Below, one piece after another: positions 9,731-17,860 of a stretch of DNA of 64,000 nucleotides. Positions within the stretch are counted from its first letter, which is position 1. Each line of letters begins with the position of its first letter. The stretch covers positions 79,529 through 143,528 of the forward strand of contig CAILEP010000007.1 of assembly GCA_903833275.1 (NCBI GenBank), written 5' to 3'. The notes under the pieces are model-generated. The model was not told the DNA's origin. It ran no database searches and was given only the letters and a program-made list of their open reading frames with translations. The position numbers and the translations under genes are program-made. This DNA comes from an uncultured Bdellovibrionales bacterium. GTDB lineage: Bacteria; Bdellovibrionota; Bdellovibrionia; Bdellovibrionales; UBA1609.

Positions 9731-9784
9731 GGGGTGGGTACTCCTTCAAATCGATATTGAAGGAGTATAAGTGAATTCGAATTA

Positions 9785-10726
9785 TTATTTTACTATTTTT
9801 TGAACGATGGCCGTCGATACGATCTGTGTGGCCAAAAGCTCTGTGCGATAATTTGATGCGCTTTTTTGATCTGAAAACAACCCGACGCTAACGCGGTACC
9901 AAGTTTTGCCACCAATTTGGGCGGGTACGAAGAACGCATTGTAGCCTTTTTCAGTCAGTTCAGTGGCGCGGCCTTTTGCTTCAGCTTCAGTCGCAAACGA
10001 CGCGACCTGAACGGTGAATTTACCAACGGCGCTTGTCGCAACATTGGGTAATGCAGCGGCTGGCTTCGCAACGTGTTTGCTAACATCAGCGGCGGGGGCC
10101 ATATCGTGTGCGACGCGATCCGCAGCTTTTGCAACTGGGGCGGCTGACCAATCTGCTTTTTCGGGCGCCAAGGCTTCAGTGGCGGCTACTTTTTTGCCAT
10201 GAGCGGGCTTTTGTTGAGCGGCTTTATGGTCGGCCATAACTTTTTCAGTCATGCCTTCAGCCACTTCAGCTTTTGCCTTTGAGCGGTGAGTGTAACCTTC
10301 GGCCGATTTCTCTGCAGATTTCTCTGCAGATTTCTCTGTTGCTTTCTCTGTAGCACCGGCGGTCTTCTCAGCGCCTTCAGCAGCAGCAGGCTTTCGGGCC
10401 TCGGTCTTTATAAATTCTTCGGCGAGATTAGAAACTTCTTCTTCAGTGATTGGCTTTGTTGAAGCCTCTTCGCCCGCTTCGGCAGGTTTGCCTTCGGCAT
10501 TGGCTGCAGACGGAGCTTCGGCTTTTTCACCGGTTTCGGCATGGGCGGCTTCAGCTTCTCCGGCCGTGTGGCCGTAATCCACCTCAAGAGCCGCGCGATG
10601 AAAATCGCTGTCGCTCACTTGTTTGCCAACATAAGTACCCACAGAAAATGAAAGCAGCGATATGAAGAATATTAAGACCAACTTCACCGCTGTGTCGGCC
10701 TTTGAGCCACCTTCAGCTTTACCCAT
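9785..10726 (-). CDS. SPOR-domain membrane protein with Ala/Glu/Lys-rich linker
   Basis: 313 residues: short cytoplasmic N-terminus, one membrane helix (about residues 14-34), a long low-complexity Ala/Glu/Lys linker (about 50-235), and a C-terminal SPOR domain (FTVQVASFATEAEAKGRA...). SPOR domains bind denuded glycan strands at division sites. The linker contains three tandem copies of EKSA, matching a 12-bp DNA repeat near 10311-10340. Similar to FtsN/DamX-type proteins in plan, but no specific identity can be claimed. Confidence 0.88.
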   Translation of the reverse strand: MGKAEGGSKADTAVKLVLIFFISLLSFSVGTYVGKQVSDSDFHRAALEVDYGHTAGEAEAAHAETGEKAEAPSAANAEGKPAEAGEEASTKPITEEEVSNLAEEFIKTEARKPAAAEGAEKTAGATEKATEKSAEKSAEKSAEGYTHRSKAKAEVAEGMTEKVMADHKAAQQKPAHGKKVAATEALAPEKADWSAAPVAKAADRVAHDMAPAADVSKHVAKPAAALPNVATSAVGKFTVQVASFATEAEAKGRATELTEKGYNAFFVPAQIGGKTWYRVSVGLFSDQKSASNYRTELLATQIVSTAIVQKIVK

Positions 10727-10828
10727 AAAAACCCCTCCTGAATATTACATCTATCGTACCGGTAAGCGGAGGGGCGGGTCAAATCTTTGCGTCTTGACAA
10801 AAGGCCATAGAGAGTCAAACCTTCGGGT

Positions 10829-11638
10829 ATGATCGACTTAGATAAAGCATTGAAATGCGCGACGAAGGCGGCGATTATTGGTCGCCAAGTGCTCACCGAA
10901 TATTTTGGCCGTTTGGCCCATGTTTCTGAAAAAGATCAGGCTGGGCTAGTGAGTGAAGCCGATAAAGAGAGCGAACGTCAAATTTCTGAATATTTATTGT
11001 CTGAAATGCCCGAGATTGCGATCTTGGGTGAAGAGTCTGCTTATAATAAACAGGGCTTTGGCCTAGTTGGTGATGAGCGCAAGAAGGGTTTGTGGCTGAT
11101 CGACCCTCTCGACGGCACCACAAATTATGTTCATAAGCTACCCATCTATTGCGTGAGCATTGGTCTCGAATTCGCGGGCGAACTTCAGGTGGCCGTGGTC
11201 GATGTGCCGACGCTTGATCGTTTCTACACGGCGGTTCGCGGGCGCGGGGCTTTCGTTAATGGCGAGCGCATGCAGGTCAGCAACCGCTTTCCAGTTTCGA
11301 ATGCCTTGTTGGCAACAGGTTTCTCTTCATATGACAAAGCGGCTCTGGCCCAACAGCTTAAAGTTTTTGGTTCGCTCGTTGGTGAGGCGCGCGGTATACG
11401 CCGTGCTGGTTCGGCGGCTTACGATTTATGTTTAGTCGCTGAGGGTGTTTTCGATGGCTATTGGGAGCGCAATCTTCAGCCGTGGGATTCTGCTGCTGGA
11501 GCATTGCTCGTGAGAGAAGCCGGCGGGATGGTCACTAACTACAATGGCGAAAAGTACGACCCGTTTGACAACACGTTGGTCGCGGGCAACCCAAAGATTC
11601 ACCAATTTCTTCGCGAGCGAATTAATTCGGTAAAATAG
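10829..11638 (+). CDS. suhB: Inositol monophosphatase family protein (SuhB-like)
   Basis: 269 residues with the metal-binding motifs of the family: GEES near residue 70, WLIDPLDGTTNYVH (about 91-104), and the C-terminal WDSAAGALLVREAGG (about 211-225). It hydrolyses inositol-1-phosphate or related sugar phosphates using Mg ions, and SuhB-type members can also act in rRNA transcription antitermination. The exact role is not visible. Divergent from the SPOR gene. The symbol is by family resemblance only. Confidence 0.9.
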   Translation: MIDLDKALKCATKAAIIGRQVLTEYFGRLAHVSEKDQAGLVSEADKESERQISEYLLSEMPEIAILGEESAYNKQGFGLVGDERKKGLWLIDPLDGTTNYVHKLPIYCVSIGLEFAGELQVAVVDVPTLDRFYTAVRGRGAFVNGERMQVSNRFPVSNALLATGFSSYDKAALAQQLKVFGSLVGEARGIRRAGSAAYDLCLVAEGVFDGYWERNLQPWDSAAGALLVREAGGMVTNYNGEKYDPFDNTLVAGNPKIHQFLRERINSVK

Positions 11639-11804
11639 TCGCTGACTAAAGTCTACAAAACGATTCGCTTTCAAAAGTCCTGTCAAAAATTAGAGAGTCG
11701 TAACGGCCGTACTCGTCAAAACTCGCCCAATTTAGACGCGGCAAAAATTGCCTACACAAACAAAACATAAGTGTTTTTGCACTCGACTCAAAACAAAGTC
11801 CAGT

Positions 11805-11820
11805 TGGCATTAGAGTTGCT
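11805..11820 (+). promoter_or_regulatory. Sigma-54-like promoter upstream of the flagellar operon
   Basis: TGGCATTAGAGTTGCT has the GG and GC dinucleotides exactly 12 bases apart and matches the -24/-12 consensus (TGGCAC-N5-TTGCW) at nearly every position. The expected start near 11831 would leave a leader of about 100 bases before fliL. RpoN use by class II flagellar operons is well known in other bacteria. Its use here is inference. Confidence 0.55.
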
Positions 11821-11865
11821 CTGATCTTCAGATGAGGGGATGTGTGTAATTTGCATACAGTCCAG

Positions 11866-11889
11866 TTATCGCGACATTGGTCACGATAA
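11866..11889 (+). promoter_or_regulatory. Hairpin / inverted repeat in the fliL leader
   Basis: TTATCGCGAC and GTCACGATAA form a 10-base stem with one C-A mismatch and an ATTG loop. It lies between the sigma-54-like promoter and fliL. It could be an operator or an mRNA leader hairpin. No T-run follows, so it is not a terminator. Confidence 0.5.
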
Positions 11890-11931
11890 TGACAGAGCTA
11901 CTCGTTTAGCGGATTCGACTTGGAGGGTTAC

Positions 11932-12465
11932 GTGGCAGAGAAAAAAGCTCCAGAGGCAGCGCCAGCAGCGGCAGCAGCGCCATCATCGGGTGGCAAGCCC
12001 ATTTTGTTTATCGCGCTTGCGATCTTTAATATGATCGTAGTGGCTGGCGTGGGCGCCATGATCTACCTCAATAAAAAGAAAGAAGCGGCCGAGCCCAAAC
12101 TTGATGCGGTTATTCAAGGCGAAAAAGAAGCGCAAAAGAAAGAGGCGGACGAGCCAGAGTTTATCGGTAAATTGATCCCGCTTGAAACGTTTCTAGTTAA
12201 TCTTTCAGGAAGCCGTGGCCAGAAACTGGCGAAAATTAATATGGAACTCGAAGTGAACAACGACGAAGTTCAAAAAGAAATCGACAAGCTTAAGCCAAAA
12301 ATTCGAGACATCATCATTATTATATTGTCATCGAAGGCCTACGCACAGGTCGCTACGACCGAAGGCAAAGATGCCTTACGTGAAGAAATTCGAGATCAAG
12401 TGAATCTGTTTTTGACCAAGGGCAAGATAAACCGCGTCTACTTTACAGAGTTTATCTACAACTAA
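11932..12465 (+). CDS. fliL: Flagellar basal body-associated protein FliL
   Basis: 177 residues from the GTG at 11932, chosen because GGAGGG lies just before it (an in-frame TTG at 11920 would overlap that site). Ala/Pro-rich N-terminus, one membrane helix (about residues 23-44), then the periplasmic FliL domain ending in VYFTEFIYN. FliL surrounds the MotAB stator and supports torque. First gene of the flagellar operon, 18 bases before fliM. Confidence 0.92.
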   Translation: MAEKKAPEAAPAAAAAPSSGGKPILFIALAIFNMIVVAGVGAMIYLNKKKEAAEPKLDAVIQGEKEAQKKEADEPEFIGKLIPLETFLVNLSGSRGQKLAKINMELEVNNDEVQKEIDKLKPKIRDIIIIILSSKAYAQVATTEGKDALREEIRDQVNLFLTKGKINRVYFTEFIYN

Positions 12466-12483
12466 CCGAGCGAGGGGAGTGCT

Positions 12484-13512
12484 ATGAGTCAGGTTTTATC
12501 TCAAAACGAAGTTGATGCCCTGCTAGCCGCCGTTTCTGAGGGCGAGATTGCCTCGACGGAGCCCGCCGGTGGCGGTGGCGGCGGTGGTGGTGGTGGCGGT
12601 AACGCCGGCAACGACGGCAAGAAAGATGATCGAATTGTCGTTGCTTACGATCTGACGAGCCAAGATCGAATTATTCGCGGCCGTTTGCCCCAACTTGACG
12701 TTATTTATGAAAAATTCATGCGCTCGTTTCGAGTTTCGTTGTCTTCAGCACTTCGCAAAATTGCGACCCTTAACCACGCCAGCACTGACTTCTTAAAATT
12801 CGGCGAATTTATTAATACTCAGCCGATGCCAACCTGCATGAGTGTTTTGCGGTTCAATGCTCTTCGTGGTTCCGTTCTTCTTGTTATTGAGTCAAAGCTA
12901 GCCTACGCGCTAGTCGATAATTTTTTTGGCGGAGCCGATCGGCCCTATACAAAAATAGAAGGCAAAGACTTTACCGCGATCGAACTTCAAATTATTCGTA
13001 AGGTCGTGGATCTCGCCATCGGTGATCTCGAAGAGGCCTGGGTGTCGGTCGAAAAAATAGATTGCTCATTTGTGCGAACCGAGATCAATCCGCAGTTCGT
13101 CGGTATCGTACCGCCCACAGACATTGTGATCGCCTCGACCTTTGACGTTGAATTAGAAAACGCCAACGGAATTATTACGCTCGTTATCCCCTACTCAACG
13201 ATCGAACCGATAAAACAAAAATTGCAATCAGGCTTTCAAGTTGAATCCGATCAAACTGACAAAAAACTTTGGTCGGCAACCATCATCGAGCAGCTTTTGG
13301 GCGCTGAAGTTGAGCTTAAAGTGAATCTGGGTGGAACCGAAATTAGCGTCGATGACCTTATGCAGTTAAAGCAGGGCGATGTCATATCGCTCGACCAAGA
13401 CGCGACCGGTGAGTTTGATGTTCAGATCGAAGGGGTTCCAAAGTTCAAATCTTATTATGGCATTCACCACGGCTCTGTGGCCGTACAATTGACACGAGAG
13501 ATTACACGCTAA
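12484..13512 (+). CDS. fliM: Flagellar motor switch protein FliM
   Basis: 342 residues. The first 17 (LSQNEVDALLAAV) are the phospho-CheY-binding peptide, then an unusual linker of 11 consecutive Gly (about residues 29-39), the middle CheC-like domain (about 70-250) and the C-terminal SpoA domain that binds FliN. Part of the cytoplasmic C-ring that sets rotation direction. AGGGGAG precedes the ATG. Confidence 0.96.
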   Translation: MSQVLSQNEVDALLAAVSEGEIASTEPAGGGGGGGGGGGNAGNDGKKDDRIVVAYDLTSQDRIIRGRLPQLDVIYEKFMRSFRVSLSSALRKIATLNHASTDFLKFGEFINTQPMPTCMSVLRFNALRGSVLLVIESKLAYALVDNFFGGADRPYTKIEGKDFTAIELQIIRKVVDLAIGDLEEAWVSVEKIDCSFVRTEINPQFVGIVPPTDIVIASTFDVELENANGIITLVIPYSTIEPIKQKLQSGFQVESDQTDKKLWSATIIEQLLGAEVELKVNLGGTEISVDDLMQLKQGDVISLDQDATGEFDVQIEGVPKFKSYYGIHHGSVAVQLTREITR

Positions 13513-13524
13513 TAGGGGGCAGTT

Positions 13525-13884
13525 ATGGCCGATGATCAGACCGCGAAGAAGTTAGACGAAGTGAAACCAGATGTGTCAAACATCGGTAATGGTATGGGGG
13601 TAACAACCGGCGATGAGAAATCAGATCGCAACTTGGCGTTGATTCTCGACATCCCACTTAAGGTGACGGTGGAGTTAGGTCGCACCAAAATGGTGGTGAA
13701 CGAGCTCTTAAACCTCGGGCAGGGCAGCGTTATCGAGTTGAGTAAGCTCGCCGGTGAGCCGCTCGAAGTTCTTGTTAACAACAAGCTAGTCGCGCGCGGT
13801 GAGGCCGTGGTTGTAAACGAAAAATTTGGCGTACGACTGACAGACATTATTTCGCAAACAGAACGCGTCGAACAGTTGTCATAG
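13525..13884 (+). CDS. fliN: Flagellar motor switch protein FliN
   Basis: 119 residues: a short variable N-terminus and a SpoA domain from about residue 35 with the signature LDIPLKVTVELGRTKM and VELSKLAGEPLEVLVN-type core. Forms the lower C-ring with FliM and docks the FliH/FliI export complex. 12 bases after fliM. Confidence 0.95.
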   Translation: MADDQTAKKLDEVKPDVSNIGNGMGVTTGDEKSDRNLALILDIPLKVTVELGRTKMVVNELLNLGQGSVIELSKLAGEPLEVLVNNKLVARGEAVVVNEKFGVRLTDIISQTERVEQLS

Positions 13885-13922
13885 AATTTCGTTATTCTCT
13901 TTAAACAGCGAAAGGGTAGGCC

Positions 13923-14957
13923 ATGCGATCGTTCTTGAGTTTAATGTCACTAAGTCTTCTAATCGTCGGGTTCAATGCAAATGCAGCCGTAACGAAATCA
14001 GCGGCAAAGGCGAATGCTCAGCGGGCCGCAGCCGAAGCCTCGGCAGCGAAAGAAGCAGCGGCTAAGTTAGCCGTAGCTGAAGTTGGTGACGACGGAAAAT
14101 TTGAGCCGCAGGCGCTGGACGTACTGCCTGAGAAAAAGATCGAAGAGGTTGATTTAAGTGCAGCGGCTGATCAGGCGATTCGCGATGCAGCGGCTCGACT
14201 GACGGCATCGGCCACAAAGAAGCCAACAGCCGCACCTTCGGCTACTGAAGCGCAGGCTGCCGATTCGGCGAAGAGTGAGATGACAGCCGTTAAAGGTGCA
14301 GCTGAAAGTACGGCTGGTGGCGTAGTTGAAAGCAAAGCACAGGCCGCGATAGACAATAATACGAATATCAACGCGAATAGCGCAGCGGCATCAACCGAGG
14401 CGACTAAAAACTTAAAAGAAACCGAAATCCCAGTTTTGGCAAACTTTGGAGCCAAAAAAGAGGCGATCGCGAGCCCCTGGGCAAGAATCATTCTTAGCTT
14501 TCTCACTATCGGCGCGCTCGCGACGGGGCTCATTCTCTTTTCGCGCTGGTATAACCGTCGCACCAAAGGCACCAAAGACACCAATAAAATAAAAATTCTC
14601 ACGCAGCATTTTCTTGGCCCCAAAAAGAGTTTGGCAATCGTGCGTGTGGCGGGTGAGACCATTCTAATCGGCATCACCGACCAAAATATTTCAATGCTAA
14701 AATCACTCGCATTGTTAGATGACGAGATCCCAGAATCGACTCCAACTCACTTTGGGCAGTCTATGGTTCAGGCTGACGATCGCGCCCGGGGCGATGCGCC
14801 GGGCCATGATACCTATACCGCCGCACCACCGGCTAAGGCGGCAGTGGCGGCGACGAATATTGATCGAGAGGCAAACTACGATCATCTTGAAGATTTGGTT
14901 GTGACCAATATTAAAGACAAAGTGTTTAGCAAACTTAAAAGCTTGAGGCCTCTCTAG
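13923..14957 (+). CDS. fliO: FliO-like flagellar export protein with long Ala-rich N-terminal region
   Basis: 344 residues, longer than typical FliO. Signal peptide (about 1-22, cut after NANA), then about 150 residues rich in Ala/Glu/Lys, one membrane helix (about 186-205) and a cytoplasmic FliO domain with the pattern KSLAIVRVAGETILIGITDQ. FliO helps assemble the FliP ring of the export gate. The function is supported as much by its place between fliN and fliP as by sequence. Its stop overlaps the fliP GTG by one base. Confidence 0.85.
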   Translation: MRSFLSLMSLSLLIVGFNANAAVTKSAAKANAQRAAAEASAAKEAAAKLAVAEVGDDGKFEPQALDVLPEKKIEEVDLSAAADQAIRDAAARLTASATKKPTAAPSATEAQAADSAKSEMTAVKGAAESTAGGVVESKAQAAIDNNTNINANSAAASTEATKNLKETEIPVLANFGAKKEAIASPWARIILSFLTIGALATGLILFSRWYNRRTKGTKDTNKIKILTQHFLGPKKSLAIVRVAGETILIGITDQNISMLKSLALLDDEIPESTPTHFGQSMVQADDRARGDAPGHDTYTAAPPAKAAVAATNIDREANYDHLEDLVVTNIKDKVFSKLKSLRPL

Positions 14958-15706
14958 TGAAAAGATTTGCATTTTTCTCTGTTATCGCAGTCGTGGTGTT
15001 TGGGTACTTCTCTTCGGCCCATGCGCAGATGACTTTGCCGACCCTCAATTTGGGTTACAAAACGACGAACGACCCGCAAGAGCTCGTCACCAACATTAAG
15101 CTCTTGCTCGGTCTTACGGTGTTAACCTTAGCTCCCGCAATCTTGATTATGATGACAAGTTTTACTCGCGTAATTATCGTCTTGTCATTTGTGCGGCAGG
15201 CACTCGGCACACAGAATATGCCCCCAAACCAACTTCTTGTTGGTTTGGCTCTATTTATTTCGCTTTTTATCATGTCGCCGTTTCTACAAAAAATTAATAC
15301 CGAAGCCGTGCAACCATTTTTGAGTGGCGAGATTAAGCAAGAAGAGGCATTGGACAAGGCGTTGACCCCTCTGCGCGGTTTTATGTTCAATCAAACCCGC
15401 GATTCAGATCTCGCGCTTTTTGTGAACCTCTCTAAAATGGCCAAACCAAAAACTCGCGCCGATGTGCCCACGCAGGTTCTGATCCCTTCTTTTATTATCT
15501 CAGAACTTAAAACAGCGTTTCAAATCGGGTTCATTATCTATCTACCGTTTCTTGTAATCGACATGGTTGCGGCGAGCGTACTGATGGCCATGGGTATGAT
15601 GATGTTGCCGCCAGTGATCATATCACTGCCGTTTAAGATTATGATTTTTGTTTTGGTCGATGGTTGGACACTGATTGTAGGTTCGCTCGTAAAAAGTTTC
15701 GGTTGA
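14957..15706 (+). CDS. fliP: Flagellar type III export gate protein FliP
   Basis: 249 residues with a cleavable signal (cut after AHAQ, about residue 24) and four membrane helices. Signatures: LTVLTLAPAILIMMTSFTRV (about 54-73) and GMMMLPPVIISLPFKIMIFV near the C-terminus. Five FliP subunits form the core of the FliPQR gate. GTG start coupled to the fliO stop (TAGTG). Confidence 0.96.
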   Translation: MKRFAFFSVIAVVVFGYFSSAHAQMTLPTLNLGYKTTNDPQELVTNIKLLLGLTVLTLAPAILIMMTSFTRVIIVLSFVRQALGTQNMPPNQLLVGLALFISLFIMSPFLQKINTEAVQPFLSGEIKQEEALDKALTPLRGFMFNQTRDSDLALFVNLSKMAKPKTRADVPTQVLIPSFIISELKTAFQIGFIIYLPFLVIDMVAASVLMAMGMMMLPPVIISLPFKIMIFVLVDGWTLIVGSLVKSFG

Positions 15707-15723
15707 TCGAGTTTGGGTGAGAT

Positions 15724-15996
15724 ATGCATGAAGAACTGATTTTGAAATTAGGGCAAGACGCGATTCGGACTACGGCTCTACTTGCTGCACCAATGTTGAT
15801 CGCGGCTCTCGTGATTGGCTTGATTATTAGTATCTTTCAAGCGGTCACGCAAATTAATGAAGCGACGCTGACGTTCATTCCGAAGATGATCGTAATCTTT
15901 CTTGTAATTTTGGTGGCTGGGCCTTGGATGCTCGATGTTATGACCCACTACACAACAGAACTTTATGAAAACATTGCCTCATTTGTGAGGGAGTAG
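15724..15996 (+). CDS. fliQ: Flagellar export gate protein FliQ
   Basis: 90 residues, two membrane helices (about 17-40 and 50-72) with the conserved INEATLTFIPKM loop. Four FliQ subunits pack on the FliP-FliR ring. 17 bases after fliP and one base before fliR. Confidence 0.95.
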   Translation: MHEELILKLGQDAIRTTALLAAPMLIAALVIGLIISIFQAVTQINEATLTFIPKMIVIFLVILVAGPWMLDVMTHYTTELYENIASFVRE

Positions 15997-15997
15997 C

Positions 15998-16777
15998 TTG
16001 GAATCTGTTTACAATTTCAGCATGGCCGAAATTCTTGCCTTCGCTCTCGTTTTATTGCGAATGGTGGCTTTCGTGGTAACCATGCCAGTTATTGGTACAG
16101 CTGTTGTGCCGGCCCACGTAAAAGCTCTTTTCGCTCTGTCAATGGGCATCGTTGTGTTTCCGATCTTGCACTGGCAGAAGATACCAGTCGATTTCGAATC
16201 AATGATGATTGTATCGTTAGCCGTCAAAGAGGTTGCGGTCGGTCTATTTCTCGGTTTTATCGCGCGTTTGTTCTTTATGACCGTATCGATGGCCGGGCAA
16301 ATCATGAGCGTTTCGTTGGGCATTTCATCGGCTCAGCTTTTTAACCCAGCTATGGCTGAAACCTCAACGGCATTTGATCAAATCTATCTGACCTTGGCGT
16401 CAATGTTTTTCTTCTCAATCAATGGCCATCATCTGCTCTTCTCGGCACTCATCGATTCTTTTCGCTTGGTGCCGCTGCAAAATATGGGTTTACACTTCAT
16501 GGGGTTGCAAGACTTCGGTGCTATTGTACAGAAAGTCATGGGTGTGGCGGTCAAAATGAGTGCCCCACTGATGGTGTCGATTCTTTTTATGAATGTCGCT
16601 GTGGCTGTAATCGGGCGAGCCGTGCCGCAAATTAATATTTTAATTACAAGTATGCCGGTTAATATTTTGGCCGGGCTAATGGTGACGATTGTTTCGATGC
16701 CGTTATTAATATGGCAAATGCACGATTTGTTAGAATTGACCTCTGGGCAACTTTTTCAAATATTAAAGTCACTTTAA
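15998..16777 (+). CDS. fliR: Flagellar export gate protein FliR
   Basis: 259 residues with six membrane helices and the FliR pattern, including PVIGTAVVPAHVKALFALSM (about 31-50). One copy closes the FliPQR gate. The start is TTG at 15998, directly after the fliQ stop, with GAGGGAG upstream. Confidence 0.94.
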   Translation: MESVYNFSMAEILAFALVLLRMVAFVVTMPVIGTAVVPAHVKALFALSMGIVVFPILHWQKIPVDFESMMIVSLAVKEVAVGLFLGFIARLFFMTVSMAGQIMSVSLGISSAQLFNPAMAETSTAFDQIYLTLASMFFFSINGHHLLFSALIDSFRLVPLQNMGLHFMGLQDFGAIVQKVMGVAVKMSAPLMVSILFMNVAVAVIGRAVPQINILITSMPVNILAGLMVTIVSMPLLIWQMHDLLELTSGQLFQILKSL

Positions 16778-16792
16778 CGAAAGATAGGCATA

Positions 16793-17854
16793 GTGGCAGA
16801 CGAAGAAGGCGAACGAACAGAAGAACCTACCTCCCAGCGCCGCGAAGATTTTCGCAAGCGTGGGCAAGTGGCTCAGAGCAAAGAATTAGGCTCTGTGCTG
16901 GTTCTTTTGGGCTCGCTTATTTCCGTGTGGATGCTTGGCCGCTTTTTCGTTCAGCAAATGTTTGAGATTTTCACTCGTTCGTTTACAGATTATTTGGTGA
17001 CCAGTGCTCGCCAAGAAGATTGGTTCGCCGCGACTAAGTTCGCTTTTGGTCGGGCCGCCTTGATAGTCGCGCCCCTCGGCGCCATCCTTTGGGTTATAAA
17101 TGTGGCGTCTACGGTTTTACAGGTCGGCTTCTTGAACAATGAAGAGGCCCTTAATTTTGATTTTAATCGTTTAGATCCGGTTGAGGGCTTTAAACGCATC
17201 TTCACTCTAAAATCAGTGATCGAAGGCGCCAAGGCTATGGCCAAGGTGACTCTAGTTGGCGCCGTCGTTTATATTGTCATCTCTGGTGAAATTAAGAATA
17301 TCCCGCACTTGAGTAGCTACGACACAAATACCCTGATGATCTATGTAGGGCAGTTGTTGATTAAGCTTTTTGGTTGGGTCGGTATTTTCATGTTCGTTCT
17401 CGCTGGCGCCGATTATCTCTTTCAGCGCTTTGAGCTCGAGAAGAAGATGCGGATGACAAAGCAAGAAATTAAAGAAGAAATCAAATCTCGAGAGGGTGAC
17501 CCGATGATTCGGGCCCGAGTTCGTAAGCTTCAGCGCGAAATGTCGAATCGACGAATGATGGACAAAGTTCCAAAAGCCGATGTGATCATTACAAATCCGA
17601 CACACATCGCCGTCGCCCTTCAATATACCAAAGATATGGCAGCACCAGTGTTGATTGCTAAAGGCGCAGATTTGATGGCTGAAAAAATTAAACAAGTGGC
17701 TCGAGATGCTAATGTCCCGATTATAGAAAATAAGCCACTGGCACGAACAATTTTTAAGACAATGAAATTAGGGCAGGCCATCCCGCGCGAACTTTATACA
17801 GCCGTAGCCGAAGTTCTTTCTTATATTTTTAGAACCAAAAAGAGAAGAGCGTAA
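16793..17854 (+). CDS. flhB: Flagellar export substrate-specificity switch FlhB
   Basis: 353 residues: N-terminal ERTEEPTSQRREDFRKRGQV signature, four membrane helices and a cytoplasmic domain with the self-cleaving NPTH motif (ITNPTHIAVAL, about residue 263). Cleavage between N and P switches export from rod/hook to filament proteins. GTG start 15 bases after fliR. Confidence 0.97.
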   Translation: MADEEGERTEEPTSQRREDFRKRGQVAQSKELGSVLVLLGSLISVWMLGRFFVQQMFEIFTRSFTDYLVTSARQEDWFAATKFAFGRAALIVAPLGAILWVINVASTVLQVGFLNNEEALNFDFNRLDPVEGFKRIFTLKSVIEGAKAMAKVTLVGAVVYIVISGEIKNIPHLSSYDTNTLMIYVGQLLIKLFGWVGIFMFVLAGADYLFQRFELEKKMRMTKQEIKEEIKSREGDPMIRARVRKLQREMSNRRMMDKVPKADVIITNPTHIAVALQYTKDMAAPVLIAKGADLMAEKIKQVARDANVPIIENKPLARTIFKTMKLGQAIPRELYTAVAEVLSYIFRTKKRRA

Positions 17855-17860
17855 CTATTT

